Origin: Pogostemon cablin
Lineage: Eukaryota; Streptophyta; Magnoliopsida; Lamiales; Lamiaceae
DNA: 64,000 nucleotides
NCBI GenBank assembly: GCA_023678885.1
Contig: CM042963.1
Coordinates: 28,079,576 to 28,143,575 of the forward strand
Direction: 5' to 3'
Shown piece after piece: positions 10,858 to 23,617 of this stretch (positions are counted from its first letter, which is position 1; each line of letters starts with the position of its first letter). The position numbers and the translations under genes are program-made. The notes below the pieces were generated by a model that saw only the letters and a program-made list of their open reading frames with translations, was not told the origin of the DNA and ran no database searches.

Positions 10858-12529
10858 ATGACTCCTGTCAAGATTACTGTGGGAAGGACTGCTGCTTCTA
10901 AGCTCTTAGAGTCATTGAATGAATATGTTGTTGTTGTTGTTACGAGGAGCATGTCAGAAAAAGCTCGGTCGGAAGCCTCATCTGAATCCAACCCTTCGGT
11001 TGAGGAGGCTTCGAGAAAATAACTACCTATGAAAGAGGATAGTGATGAAGATTCTGCATCTTCAAGCTCTTCATCTGACTCAGTTGCAGCTCCATTAATG
11101 ATGGTAGGTGCCTCAACTATTGAGGAGCAGTTAGCAAGAATGATGAAAGCTATCGAAGGGCTCACAAAACACATAGAAGCTCAAGATTCGAAAATCTCCC
11201 AAGTAATGAAAAAAGAGACATCGCGGACACTAGCCGTGCAAATGGAAAAGGAGTCATGGACGACAGTGAGGTGGAAGAGATCACAAGGCGCCAAGCTATT
11301 GAAAAGGAGCAAACTCAAGGAGCATTGCAGCTTTCAGCTGATGGAATACTCCAAGTCGATCAATTGAAGGATATTATACTTGGAACAATAAAAGAAAGGT
11401 TTGAAGAGAATTCCAAGCCCACTGTCACTTATGTCAAGCCATTCACAAAAAGGGTGGACAACTTGAAGTTTTCAGCTGGCTACCAACCTCCCAAGTTCCA
11501 ACAATTTGATGGCAAGGGAAACCCGAGGCAGCACATAACACGCTTTATTGAGACTTGCCATGACGCTGGTACTTATGGAGACCATATGGTGAGGCGGTTC
11601 ATTCGCTCTCTTAAAGGAAATGCCTTTGATTGGTATATCGACTTGCAAGCTGAATTCATTGATAGTTGGGCACAAATGGAGCATGAGTTCCTTAACCGTT
11701 TCTATAGCACAAGGAGAACCGTTAGCATGACTGAGCTAACTAATACTCGTCAATTGAAGGAAGAGCCTGTGATTGATTATATCAATCGATGGAGAAATTT
11801 GAGTTTAAACTGCAAGGACCGATTATCTGAAGAGTCCGCTATTGAGATGTGTATCCAAGGAATGGAATGGAATCTCCTTTATATACTTAAAGGAATTCAA
11901 CCTAACACTTTCGAAGAGTTGGCTACTAGGGCCCATGACATGGAATTAAGCATGGCTGCTAGTGGAATCAAACATTCACCAATGTTGGACTCCCACAAGT
12001 CCAAAGATAAATAAGATTTCAAAAAAGGGGGCAAGCCCTATGCTAAAAATTCCAATAAAGAATCAATGGCCACAAATACTATGACGGTCAAAATTCAAAA
12101 GAATGAAAAGGATAAGAAAGATAAAGGTAAGTAGGTTGCAAAGATTAGGGGCAAAGAAGATTGACTCTGAAAGAGATGTAAGAAAAAGAGTATCCATTTC
12201 TGAACTCAGATGTTTCTGGCATATTTGATGATCTAATAAAGAATAAACTCCTTGACCTTCCTAAGATGAAATGTCCAGAAGAAGCCGGCCGAACTAATGA
12301 CCCAAAATACTGCAAGTATCATAGGTTGGTGGGTCATCCAATTCATGATTGTTTCATCCTCAAGGAAAAGATCATGCAGTTGGCCGAGGAAGAAAAAATC
12401 GTGTTAGAAGATGAGACAGCCACAAACTTTACTTCTGTAAAAGAAAGTCATGATGAAGGTTCATGTCACGTCGTGAATGAGGAGGATAATGAAAGCAAAT
12501 AATCTGAAACAAAAGGTAAAGCTTACTCC
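10858..12529 (+). pseudogene. gag: gag of Tat element B
   Basis: An ATG at 10858 follows the leader. The N-terminus (MTPVKITVGRTAASKLLESL) is broken by TAA near 11020 and shifts frame near 11240. The main part, 11256-12014, carries the Retrotrans_gag core: FQQFDGKGNPRQHITRF, FIRSLKGNAFDWYIDL and FLNRFYSTRRTVSMTEL. After more frameshifts, KEYPFLNSDVSGIFDDLIKN and then KYCKYHRLVGHPIHDC give the Tat-type zinc motif (C-x2-H-x4-H-x4-C, about 12306-12350). Gag would form the particle and bind RNA. The gene is beyond function. Confidence 0.85.
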
Positions 12530-12897
12530 ATGAAGGTGACCTTCATGGATGAAGATATGTTGTTGGGTTTGCTATCTCATAATCGACCACTATTTTTGAC
12601 TGCCTATACTAAAGGGGCACGAGTGAATCGCATACTTGTTGATGGAGGTTCGGCGGTGAACATGATGTCCTTGAGAATGTTGAACAAGCTAGAAATACCG
12701 GTGGATGAACTCAATCATAGCCAATTGATGATTCAAGGATTTAACTATGAGGGGCAAAGAACTCTCGGCACAATAGTTCTAGATTTGCTAATTGATTAAT
12801 TGAAATCAATAGTGCTCTTCAATGTCATTGATGCAAAAACTTCGTACAACATGCTTTTGGGGCGCCCATGACTACATGAGAATGGTGTGATTCCTTC
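12530..12897 (+). pseudogene. protease of B, N-terminal part, cut by copia H
   Basis: The retropepsin-like fold is seen as ILVDGGSAVNMM (active-site triad DGG, as often in Tat elements) followed by LGTIVLDLLID. A stop at about 12797 is followed by SIVLFNVIDAKTSYNMLLGRP, the conserved late protease motif. The reading is then cut at 12897 by the LTR of copia H and continues at 21063 with FTLHQCFKYGEGG. Confidence 0.85.
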
Positions 12898-14099
12898 TGT
12901 TGGATTGTATACTAAAAGTCTAGCTTTAGTATGAACAATGTTATAACAATATTTAAAATGAGAATCATATGATCAAATGATTGCATCTTATAATTTATTT
13001 TATATGCATGATGCAATAGTCCATTTACTTTATACTGTAGATAATATGTTGTACGACAACACGCAGAAGATCATATTATTGGTTTCCTTATAAAGTATAA
13101 ACAGATGCTCACAACTGAGATAGACGGGGACTCTCTATCGGTATGGTTGTAGTGTGGTTTGGTGTTAGCTTGTCTTGGCTATAGAATCACATTAGTGCAC
13201 TTGTGTGTATTGAGCAGGACCGCCTGAGATCGTTCGACTTATACTGACTTATAGAAGAACTTGATCTCTGTTATTATGGAAGTTCGTGCTCTTAATCCCT
13301 ATACAATAACCTCGACACGTAGGGCAGTATGTATTTCTTTGATTCATCAATGGGTGAGATTTATAAGTATTAAATCAACAAACTCGGTGAGTTGGGAAGT
13401 AGTGCTGTATCTATGGTGTGTTGTTGATTGTAGAAGGAATCCATGTCCGACATAGGTTGATGATGTCCCCTTGAGGAGCTCATAAGGTTTATCATGTAAA
13501 TCTTGCAAGTGGATTAATTTCCGGTATGATAATAAGGTTGAGTGGTACTACTCTCGGATGAGATATTAATTAATTTGAGTTGTCAGTAACTTAATTAATT
13601 AATGGACATTGTATATCTTAAACGTGGGGAGACCATCGGGCTTATAATAAGAAGGAGCCCAGAATATAATTTTGGGATTGGACGGGTAGTGCAGTAATAA
13701 TATTTTAGTGTACTATATTATTATTATTGGATTTAATTAAAAGCTTTGGGCTAAGCTTGGTTAATTAAATTCAATTGAGGCCCAACCCAATTTCTCCTCT
13801 TGGTCCCTGCTGTAGCCCAACTATATAAGTCATCTCAGCTCCTGTTAACCCTAAGACAGTGCCTCATTTGACAGTTAGAAAAGAACAGGAGCAGATTGAG
13901 AGAATCCTGCGGATTGTTGCCCATACAACAGCAGGATTCGACTTGGGACATATAGCAGAAGATTGAGAGGTGGTTCTCTGCAACGGTTCATCCTCTACAT
14001 CAACCCAGAAGTACGGTAAACATTATTTTTGCTTCCGCTGATTTGTTTGCCTGTTAATCCTAACGGATCACGTTGAACCGCACGATCCAATTGCCAACA
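12898..14099 (+). repeat. 5' LTR of copia H
   Basis: TGTTGGATTGTATACTAAAA to CCAATTGCCAACA, matching 19861-21062. It holds a TATA box at 13821 and an AT-rich TTAATTAA region. Confidence 0.95.
13821..13830 (+). promoter_or_regulatory. TATA box of 5' LTR H
   Basis: CTATATAAGT, conserved in the 3' LTR at 20784-20793. Confidence 0.55.
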
Positions 14100-14100
14100 A

Positions 14101-14112
14101 TTGGTATCAGAG
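14101..14112 (+). promoter_or_regulatory. primer binding site of copia H (initiator Met tRNA)
   Basis: TTGGTATCAGAGC directly after the LTR is the classic plant copia site complementary to the 3' end of initiator tRNA-Met. Confidence 0.9.
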
Positions 14113-14369
14113 CGTTGGTTTCGTGGTGAAACGTGAATCGTAAGGTTGGGGTTTTTTGTGATTATTTGATTATATGTTTTAATCTGGGATTAATCGCATG
14201 TTTTTGAAAGCATGGTTTAGGGTTTGAATAATTTTGTATTATTTAAGAAAATCCTCTGTATTCATGCTGCATTCATTATTGGCTGTACACTTTAATGCCT
14301 GCAAACTTCACACACGGATTCATTATGTGTGACGGGGTTAACGTGAAAGAAAAAGACTTTCGTGTCATT

Positions 14370-15300
14370 GTCAATGATTGTACACGATGGACCCGATTCC
14401 CAATCGACCCAGAAGAAAGATGGATCTGTGCGAGTCAAAAGAAGGGGCTGTTGGTTCTGGTCGAAGCAGGTTGGTGGGCGGCGTGGAGCCTCCAGGCGAC
14501 GATCGAGACCCGATGGACGACGGAGGCGCTGAAGGGCAGTCTCTGTTCGATGTCCAAACTCTGATTGGGCTAAGGCAGTTTCCAGACGAGTCTGGGCTGA
14601 ACGATGGGCTCTGGCCGGCGGCGAGTGGAGAAAGACCAGTCAACCCTGGACAGATCGATGGCAGCGTCTGATGGGTGACAATTGACTGGCGACGGCTGGA
14701 CGATTCAAGGTAGATCCAGGCGGATCGGGGTAGATTGACGAAGATCCAGCGACGCTGCAGGTGGTTGTCGGCACGAAGAATCGTGCGACTGACGGAGTGG
14801 TGGCAGGCGGCGCTCGGCGTCATGGCTACTGGATCTCTGTTGCACGGCTGGCGGCGGCAAGGTCAGCGATGGCAGGTGACTGGGCGGCGCTGGAGGTGAC
14901 GCGGGACTGACCGGCACTGACTTTCGATGGTCGGTGGCATCGATCGAATCCAGTGGGCGGCGGTTTGGCGATCCTCTGTGATGATGTTTGGGGTGTGCAT
15001 TGTGCGTGGCCGCACGGCGGCGTTGGACTCCGTCGCGTCTCGCCGGTGTGACGCATTTTGCCGATCCGAAAAGTCTGCATGCGCTACTGTTGGTCGGCGA
15101 TAGCGCGGCAGGTGGGCACGGCTGTCGAGCTCGAATCACTGATGGCTGTCGGTGCGGCTCCGATTGGCTGTCGACGGTGGCTGCTGGGAGCAAGGGTCTG
15201 CTGGTTCTGGGCGGCGGCGGCAGCGTCACTTGATATCGCCATGTTTGCGGCTGGGCAGATCTGTTGCGGCTGTAGCAATAAGGCAACAGGATGGGTCTTG
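14370..15300. other. GC-rich block in the copia H leader, possible captured sequence
   Basis: The 930 bp between primer site and gag are strongly GC-rich in an otherwise AT-rich element, and long overlapping ORFs occur on both strands (for example 14705-15415 minus). None shows a known domain, so I call no gene. Element E has a GC-rich block at the same position (60290-61550) that I cannot align with this one, while the flanking leader does align. Confidence 0.5.
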
Positions 15301-16479
15301 GGCTGTCTCCATTGGGCCCATTTTTTATTACATGAAAATGGGCTGTTGGGCCTATTTTATGGATGATGGGCTGCACAATTTTATTGCTGGACTTATCTGC
15401 TGCTTGGGCTTGCACTTGAGGCTGCTCTAATTTTAATTTGGTTTTGGGCTAGTGGGCTCAATTTTAATTAAAATGGTTATGGGCTGCTGTTTTAATTAAT
15501 TGTGGGTTGTTGTTGGGCCAAGGTTAAATATTGGGCTAGACCTTAATGAAGAAATTGGCAGGGTAAATGGGCTTAATTATTTTATTAATGGGTTGCTCAT
15601 TTTATGTTAATAAAGTTTGGGTCAGCTGGGCCTATTTAATTGATCCAACATTTTATACAATTAATTAATGTTATATAACTGATTAATTGATTTAATTGTC
15701 AATTATTGTTGTATATGTGAAAGGCATGTTCTATGTGATTTATTTATTTAAATTGCTGTGAATAGAAGCATGCTAAGTTGTATATTTTATTCTGAAATAT
15801 TATATGCATGTTAAAAACCCTCGGTATTAAATAACTAAGTGGGAGAGGGGATTGGTAATTAATTCCCGCGGCCTCCATTATTGGTTTGTAAGTGATGTGA
15901 GTAAACTTGCGTGTTGGCAATAGGCCTTCCTCCCTAACGGATGAGTTTATTCACGGATCACTAGTACATACTTCATTAAATAATTATTGATTGTAATGTG
16001 GCACATAAACTTGCGTGTTGGCAATAGGCCTTCCTCCCTAACGGATGAGTTTGTGTGCAGTTCACTAGTACAAACTAATAATTGATGATTGTAGGAAGCT
16101 ATCCGAGCGCGTGTGTACTTCTCCAACTGTAAGGCACACAAGCTCGCGCAGTGGAATTGGGATCAAATAATGGTGTACACTTAGGTGTAAATAATTAGTA
16201 TCCTCCCCAACGGAGTCACTGCTATTATTTGCATGGCTAAAGAGGAACCGACTATTAATTATTTTGTCATAAAGTTAGGTTGACAAATGAAATTAATGGG
16301 TAAAACCTTCTCTTGTAAATGTTCGGGTTTGTAAACGTCCACACTAACGTGACTTGCAGACTCACGGTGCTTGAGATGTCGGTGAATTTTATTTTTATAT
16401 TGTTTTGAGGGAAACAATATAAAAGGATAAAATTCGAAGATTTTATCGGAATATTTATTTATGATTCTCTGAATTTCGA
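15301..16479 (+). other. copia H leader with a 46-bp direct repeat
   Basis: AT-rich leader. AAACTTGCGTGTTGGCAATA followed by GGCCTTCCTCCCTAACGG occurs at 15904-15950 and 16009-16053. The block from GCATGCTAAGTTGT to the gag start matches E (59487-60110, reversed), including the duplicated CTCCC(T/C)AACGGATGAG segment. No coding function seen. Confidence 0.65.
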
Positions 16480-19400
16480 ATGGTTTTATTTCACTTATTG
16501 TTAACTAAAAGAAATTATATTTACTTGTCCAAATTAGATGATTGGAAAAGAATCTTGGTTTTGAAAATTACTGCTTAAGAAAATACATGTGTATTCTCAC
16601 AAAGGACGACTCAAGATGCCTATTAAAGTCTCTAGTGAAGAGATGAGAGGTTCATAGAAATATGATGGTCTCATATAACTCTTCGGATACTAGAGTAAAT
16701 TAAAAGGAAGAAGATCATGGTTGAATTGATGAATGAATTGGAAGAGCTTGGAATATAAATTGAAAGGGAAACCTAAATCAATTTATTCTTCACAATTTAC
16801 CTGGATGTTTTGAGCAAGTTCTACTTGAAATACGAAAGGTTGTACATGGTGGGACACTTCTAACAAAACATGTGGCAAAAGAAAGCCAATTTTCATCATG
16901 ATGTGAACAAGTTTAATATCTTATTTACTAATGGTTTAAACATGATTAGTGATGGCATCTACTGACACGAAGTATGTAGATACTGGAATCACTAAATGTT
17001 TATCACTAAGTGAGGATAAGATTATTATGACATGGGTATAACTACGTAGGTAGTGACTATTGCAGTGGGAGTTGTTTATTTATCTCATGATAAGAATAAA
17101 CGATTGATTATGAGAAATTGTCTTTACGTACGTTTCATAGAAAGAATTTGATTTCAGTTTCTATGCATTAACGGATGTATACTTCATTTCATTTAAATGA
17201 CATGGTCATAGTAATGAGGAATGAGGCTATAATCCGTTAAAGTACGTTGGTGGATAATATGTATACTCTTGAATCATGTACATCCCACAGATGCAACAGA
17301 TAGTAATTAATAATGCATCTTCTAATATTAGTAAGAGAAAGGAACCTTCAAAGATAAACTAAACATACATTTGGCGTCTAAGACTAATTCATTTTACTTG
17401 AGTAGGATTCAAAAGTTGATAGCCGATAGACCGTAAGGTTTATCTGAAGTGGAAACTATCGGACTTGCGAGTCTTGCTTGGAAGTAAAAATGATTAACTG
17501 TCTTTTCAAGGCTGTGGGGTGTAGAGCCAAAGATATATATGTTGGAATTAGTTCATTCTAATTCAAGCGAACCTAATATTATCCAGGCAAGAGGTGGTTA
17601 TGAATATTCGAAGATTATTCTAGAAACCAATATATTTATATGATGCACTGCATGTCTAAGTTCTTTGATTAATTCAAGAATTGTAAGGCTGGTACAGTGA
17701 AGCGTCATGGAAAATATATTAAAATCATTACGATTCAATCGTGATGATGAATACCTCTTAGGATAGTTAGGAACTAATAATCAGAAGTTGAGATTAAATC
17801 TCAAGTAGTCTACACCAGGCGAGCCCCAGCTGAATGGTGTGGTGGGTAGAAGGTATAAGGCTCTTATGGTAATGATTAGATAGATGATGAATTATTTGGA
17901 ATAATTAAATTCATTTTATGGATATGCCCTAGATACAGTAATTCGTGAAACGTTTGTCTGTATATGGGATATCCTAGAAAAATGGAGGGTGATTTATTTA
18001 GTCCAAAAGATCAAAGGATAATTGTTAACTCAATAACTAGATTTTTGGAAAAGGACTATGTAATAAATCACAAACCCATGTATAAGTTGTTCTAAAGGAA
18101 GTGAGAGGAAAACACTAAGTATAAGTACCAAGTGTACAAGAGGATATACCAGAAGGTAAACTGCAATGCGTGTCATGACTGATACACAATTACATGTAGT
18201 GCCTGGTCGTAGTAGGAGGGTTGTTTGACAACCCGTAAGATATATGTTTTGGGAGAGTCGTAAAACTTGGTCCCTAGTAAATATGGTATTGTCCCACGGA
18301 TACGACGTAGCACTACAGGATGAGAATGCGGAATCTTAGTAAGTTGCATTGAATGTTGAAATAAAATTTACGGATTTTATATTAAGTCTGGGAGCTTATT
18401 AGACCACTAAATAGTGTAAAAGCCATTGGAAGTGGTCATAGGAAATAAAAGAGGATCATACGGAAAGGTGAAAACCTTGGAAGCAAAACTTGTTGCGAAA
18501 AGGTGTACTCAGAAAGAAATGGTTCAAATATGAGGAAACATATTCGCTGGTAGCTATGCTTAAGTTGATCTGGATTCTTTTGTTCATTGCTGCTCATATT
18601 GAATTATGAGGAACAACAAATAGATGTCAAGACAACTTTCCTGATTGGAAGTCTTGAAGAAAACATCTATGTGAAGCAACCAGAGTGATTCATTGCAAAG
18701 TACTAATAGCATTTTGATAGTAAGCTTAAAAGTGTCCAGCGATGGACTAAAGCAAGCTTTGAGATCGTGAAGCATCTGTTTTGATTAGGTAATCCAGTGG
18801 CATGGATTTAAATCAATGAGCGGATGAGTCTTGTGTGTTGTAAAGAGTGACGGAAATATGGTGGTATTTCTTATACTATACGTAGATAGTATCTTGCTCA
18901 TTGGAGACAATGAAAGAGTATTATCGGGCGTATGGGTACGGTTAATAAAGCGGTAGTGATGAAGGACTTAAGAAAGGCAAAATACATCCTTTTGATCACG
19001 GTAATACGGATCACAAGAAAGGATGTTATGCTTATCTCAAGTTTCATAAAATGATACAGTCCATACTCGTTTAGCATGTGAATTTATCTTAGTGATTGTG
19101 TCTTAAGACACAAAAAGTAGATAAAGAAGATGAAAGTGGTTCCTTATACTTTGACGAATAAGGAAGCTTAATCTAAGTAATGCTATGAACGAAGTTGGAT
19201 ATCTATTTTGCTGGATGCATGAACAATGGGTATCAACGTAACCCGGAACAAGAATGATGAACTGTGGTAAGACATATATGAAGTGCCTGAGAAGGATGGG
19301 AAATCATATGTAGGCTTACTGAGCAGATTCAGTGCTTCTTGTGGATTACGTAGATTCAGATTTTTTAGTCAGATTGGACGGTAGTAAATTCTCCTCAAAG

Positions 19401-19800
19401 GTTATGTGTTTAATCTTAGGAAGTAGAGTCATAATGTGGAGGAGTGTTATATAGAAATATATTTCAGACTCCGGACTCCATCATGGAAAGATGATAAATT
19501 GGAGCCTATGAGGCAGCCAAGTATCTATATGACTCTAGAGACTTCATGATGAACTTTGAAGTGTTTCTAAGTTTGCCCAAGGTAATCACAATTTACATTG
19601 ATGATATTGGTGCAGTTGCAAACTTGAAGAAATCACAAGTCCATAAGGCAATTAAACACATGGAGCGCGAGTACCACCTATTACGAAAAATCGTATGATG
19701 AGGGGAAGGTTGTAGTCGCCTAGATTGCATCGGATGATGTCCTAGCAAACCATTTACAAGGACCTTAAGGCGAGAGCTTTTAATGGTCGTGTAGTGGGAG
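16480..19800 (+). pseudogene. gag-pol of copia H, heavily degraded
   Basis: Family landmarks survive in broken frames: a gag segment NELEELGI...KFYLKYERLYMVGH (about 16730-16850), protease-like STDTKYVDTGITK (about 16955), integrase C-core STPGEPQLNGVVGRRYKALM (about 17810), RT segments near 18480-19000, and RNase H near 19600 with DDIGAVANLKKSQVHKAIKHMEREYH. Stops occur every few dozen codons. The gag is shorter than expected, implying internal deletions. No functional product is possible. Confidence 0.75.
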
Positions 19801-19849
19801 TAGGAATCAGATGTATGGCGGAAGACATTACAGCATAGTCTTTTAGTAT

Positions 19850-19860
19850 AAGTGGGAGAT
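19850..19860 (+). promoter_or_regulatory. polypurine tract of copia H
   Basis: AAGTGGGAGAT immediately before the 3' LTR, the common copia plus-strand primer. Confidence 0.85.
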
Positions 19861-21062
19861 TGTTGGATTGTATACTAAAAGTCTAGCTTTAGTATGAACA
19901 ATGTTATAATAATATTTGAAATGAGAATCATATGATCAAATGATTGCATCTTATAATTTATTTTATATGCATGATGCAATAGTCCATTTACTTTATACTG
20001 TAGATAATATGTTGTGCGACAACACGCAGAAGATCATATTATCGGTTTCCTTATAAAGTATAAACAGATGCTCACAACTGAGATAGACGGGGACTCTCTA
20101 TCGGTATGGTTGTAGTGTGGTTTGGTATTAGCTTCTCTTGGCTATAGAATCACATTAGTGCACTTGTGTGTATTGAGCAGGACCGCCTGAGATCGTTCGA
20201 CTTATACTGACTTATAGAAGAACTTGATCTCTGTTATTATGGAAGTTCGTGCTCTTAATCCCTATACAATAACCTCGACACGTAGGGCAGTATGTATTTC
20301 TTTGATTCATCAATGGGTGAGATTTATAAGTATTAAATCAACAAACTCGGTGAGTTGGGAAGTAGTGCTGTATCTATGGTGTGTTGTTGATTGTAGAAGG
20401 AATCCATGTCCGACATAGGTTGACGATGTCCCCTTGAGGAGCTCATAAGGTTTATCATGTAAATCTTGCAAGTGGATTAATTTCCGGCATGATAATAAGG
20501 TTGAGTGGTACTACTCTCGGATGAGATATTAATTAATTTGAGTTGTCAGTAACTTAATTAATTAATGGACATTGTATATCTTAAACGTGGGGAGACCATC
20601 GGGCTTATAATAAGAAGGAGCCCAGAACATAATTTTGGGATTGGATGGGTAGTGCAGTAATAATATTTTAGTGGACTATATTATTATTATTGGATTTAAT
20701 TAAAAGCTTTGGGCTAAGCTTGGTTAATTAAATTCAATTGAGGCCCAGCCCAATTTCTCCTCCTGGTCCCTGCTGTAGCCCAACTATATAAGTCATCTCA
20801 GCTCCTGTTAACCCTAAGTCAGTGCCCCATTTGACAGTTAGAAAAGAACAGGAGCAGATTGAGAGAATCCTGCGGATTGTTGCCCACACAACAACAGGAT
20901 TCGACTTGGGACATATAGCAAAAGATTGAGAGGTGGTTCTCTGCAACGGTTCATCCTCTTCATCAACCCAGAAGTACAGTAAACATTATTTTTGCTTCCG
21001 CTGATTTGTTTGTCTGTTAATCCTAACGGATCACGTTGAACCGCACGATCCAATTGCCAACA
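19861..21062 (+). repeat. 3' LTR of copia H
   Basis: 1202 bp, near-identical to 12898-14099. The following CCTTT (21063-21067) pairs with CCTTC (12893-12897) as target duplication with one change. Confidence 0.95.
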
Positions 21063-22150
21063 CCTTTCACATTACATCAGTGCTTCAAATATGGTGAAGG
21101 TGGCAACGTGAAAAGGGTATTTGGAGACGATAAGCCATTTACTAAAGCTAAAGCTTACTTTGCAGATGCTAAATATTTCTTCAAGAGTGCAAAGGAAGTG
21201 AAACATGAAGAAGCCCCAGTGCAAGATAATGGGTTAGTAAACAAATAGAAGATGAGGAAGGTAGCACATCATCTGCCACTCTCAAGAAGAGAAAAGAGAA
21301 GCTTGAGACCTCGGAAGAGTTGACATTGCCTCTAACAAAAATTGATGCAAATAAGCCTTCTTCTCCACCACTCAAAGGATTCACACGTCCTGTGGAGGGA
21401 GCAAAGACCGAATATGGTGAAGTGTTTGAAGCCGAAATAACCAAGTCGTATAGTCCACAAGCTTATAAACTCCTTATGAAGGTTGTTACGAACCGAAAGA
21501 AAAGCCAATGATGGGTAAGTTACATCAATAGATCATTAATCGACCAGAATATGGGCTTAATGCTACTCAAAAAATGTTGAAAAATAGTGGCCCTACTTTC
21601 AAGAATGCTAAGCCAGGTTTGGGATATGTCCCTCAAAAGCCAGTCCGCATTGCAATTAGAAGAGCAAGTACAAATTATATCACCGAAGGAGAAGCTTCAT
21701 CCACGGATGATATATTTGATGAAGGTGGTAGTAAAATCAAGAGAGTCTCTGTTTTCAAAAGGCTTGGAAGTGTCTTCGAAAGACTTGGACCCTGTGAAAG
21801 AAGCAAGTATGGGAGGCAAAATAATGTCAATTCTCCTATCTTCAAGAAGCTTCGAAGTCGAATTCCTTCTCGCATGAAGTGGCGAAATATCTTGACTGTC
21901 TCATGTGGAAGAGTGTTGAAAGCTAAGATGCAAACAATCATCTTTACTAAAGATGATAGTGATGATGATAGAGAAAGTGTAGCTTCTACCAACCATATCA
22001 CTACTCTTGATGATTCTCACATGGAGGAGGTAGATGCTGAAGATAACCCTCCACAATTTGAAGAAGGAGTGAAAGCCACTATTGATGAGTTGAAAGAAAT
22101 CAACTTAGGTGATGAAAATGATCCACATCCTACCTATATAAGTGTTTTGC
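21063..22150 (+). pseudogene. B protease C-terminus and linker to RT
   Basis: Continues the reading cut at 12897: FTLHQCFKYGEGGNVKRVFGDDKPFTKAKAYFADAKYF, then KPSSPPLKGFTRPVE and SYSPQAYKLLMK, and, from 21574, a linker with an acidic stretch leading into RT. These are the typical protease-to-RT spacer blocks of plant Tat elements. Stops at about 21246, 21509 and elsewhere break it. Confidence 0.75.
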
Positions 22151-23617
22151 TAAATGTTGAGGAAGAAGAAAAATATATAAGCATTTTGCGAGAATTCAGA
22201 GACGTCTTTGCATGGTCATATAAAGAAATTTCAGGTTTAGATCCAAAAATCGCAGTGCACCACTTGTCCATTAAAAAGGGGACTCGACCAGTAAAACAAA
22301 TACATTATCGATTTCGACCAGAGTTGATTCCTTTAATTGAGGATGAGGTTAATAAGCTTCTTGAAACAGGCAAGATCTGAGAAGTTAAATATCCTACATG
22401 GATTTCTAACATCGTGCCGGTGAGAAAGAAAAATGGACAACTCAGAGTATGTGTTGATTTCCGAGATTTGAACATGGCATGTCCGAAAGACGACTTTCCA
22501 TTGCCAATTGCTGAACTCATGATTGATGCAACAACGGGACATGAGGTACTTTCATTTATGGATGGGTCATCCGGCTACAATCAAATTGGTCTGGCTCCTG
22601 AGGATCAAGAGAAGACAGCCTTTCATACTCCGAAAGGAATATATTGCTACAATGTCATGCCATTTGGCTTGAAGAATGCTGGTGCCACTTATCAACGAGC
22701 CATGCAAAAGATATTTGATGACATTTTTTATAAGATTGTCGAATGCTATGTTGATGATATTGTAGTGAAATCAAAGGAAAAGAAAGATCATCTCCATGAT
22801 CTAAGACGAGTATTCAAACAATTAAGAGAGCATCAACTTAAGATGAATCCACTCAAGTGTGCATTTGGAGTTTCATCCAGAAAATTTCTTGGGTTTATTG
22901 TTCGCCGTCGAGGGATCGAGATTGAGAAAGCAGAGATTGATGCAATCATGAAGATTCATGTGCCTCGGAACATACATGAGCTCAAAAGTTTTCAGGAAAA
23001 GTTGGCATACTTAAGAAGGTTCATATCAAACTTGGCTGACCGATGCCAACCATTTAGTCACCTCATGAAAAAGGAAAGCATATTCGAATGGGATGGAGCT
23101 TGCAATAATGCTTTCAATAGCATTAAAGAATACTTGATGAAGGCGCCAGTGTTGGGTGCTCCAATACTGGGACACCCATTAATCCTCTATTTAGCTGCTC
23201 AAGAACGTTCTATTGGAGCTTTGCTTGCACAAGAAAATGATGATGGCAAAGAAAGAGCTCTGTACTATCTAAGTAGAACCATGACTCCAAACGAGTTGAA
23301 GTATTCACCCATTGAGAAGATATGCTTATCCCTTATCTTCGTAATTAAAAAGTTGAAGCATTACTTTCAAGCTCATACAGTCCGTTTGGTTTCGAAAGCC
23401 AACCCACTAAAGTTTGTCATGTCAAAGCCAGTACTTTCTGATCGGCTTGCAAGATGGTATTTCAAACTTTAACAGTTTGAGATCGTGTACATTTCCCAAA
23501 AGGCCGTAAAAGGACAAGTGTTGGTAGATTTTCTAGCCGATCATCCAATGCCGACTGAATGGGAACTGTCTGATGAACTTCCCGATGAAGATTCTTTCGC
23601 TGTGGAAATAGCTTCTC
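22151..23617 (+). pseudogene. pol: reverse transcriptase and first RNase H of B
   Basis: Frame 1 reads FRDVFAWSYKEISGLDP, then TGA at 22378 (relatives read GKIREVKYPTW), then VPVRKKNGQLRVCVDFRDLN, VMPFGLKNAGATYQRAM and the catalytic YVDD at 22747-22758. The connection and RNase H follow (ALYYLSRTMTPNELKYSPIEK). TAA at about 23470 replaces a glutamine codon in FKLQQFEIVY, and TGA at about 23620 a tryptophan codon. The enzyme would synthesise cDNA and remove RNA from hybrids. All three stops fit C-to-T changes on one strand or the other. Confidence 0.93.

Larger units (their letters stand above)
12898..21062 (+). mobile_element. Ty1/copia element H, full length but decayed
   Basis: It has two 1202-bp LTRs (TGTTGGATTG...CCAACA), a TGGTATCAGAGC primer site, a PPT AAGTGGGAGAT and near-matching target duplications CCTTC/CCTTT. 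It splits the protease reading of B. The LTRs differ at about twenty positions by eye (near 2%), yet the coding region has stops throughout. A minus-strand relative (E) is in the same window. Confidence 0.95.

Noticed and set aside
13261..13455. Identical 64-codon ORF here and at 20224-20418
   Set aside because: Both lie at the same place in the two LTRs of copia H; identity comes from LTR duplication, not from selection on a gene.
14705..15415. 236-codon minus-strand ORF in the GC-rich leader of H
   Set aside because: Low-complexity proline, serine and arginine composition, overlapping ORFs in other frames, no domain.
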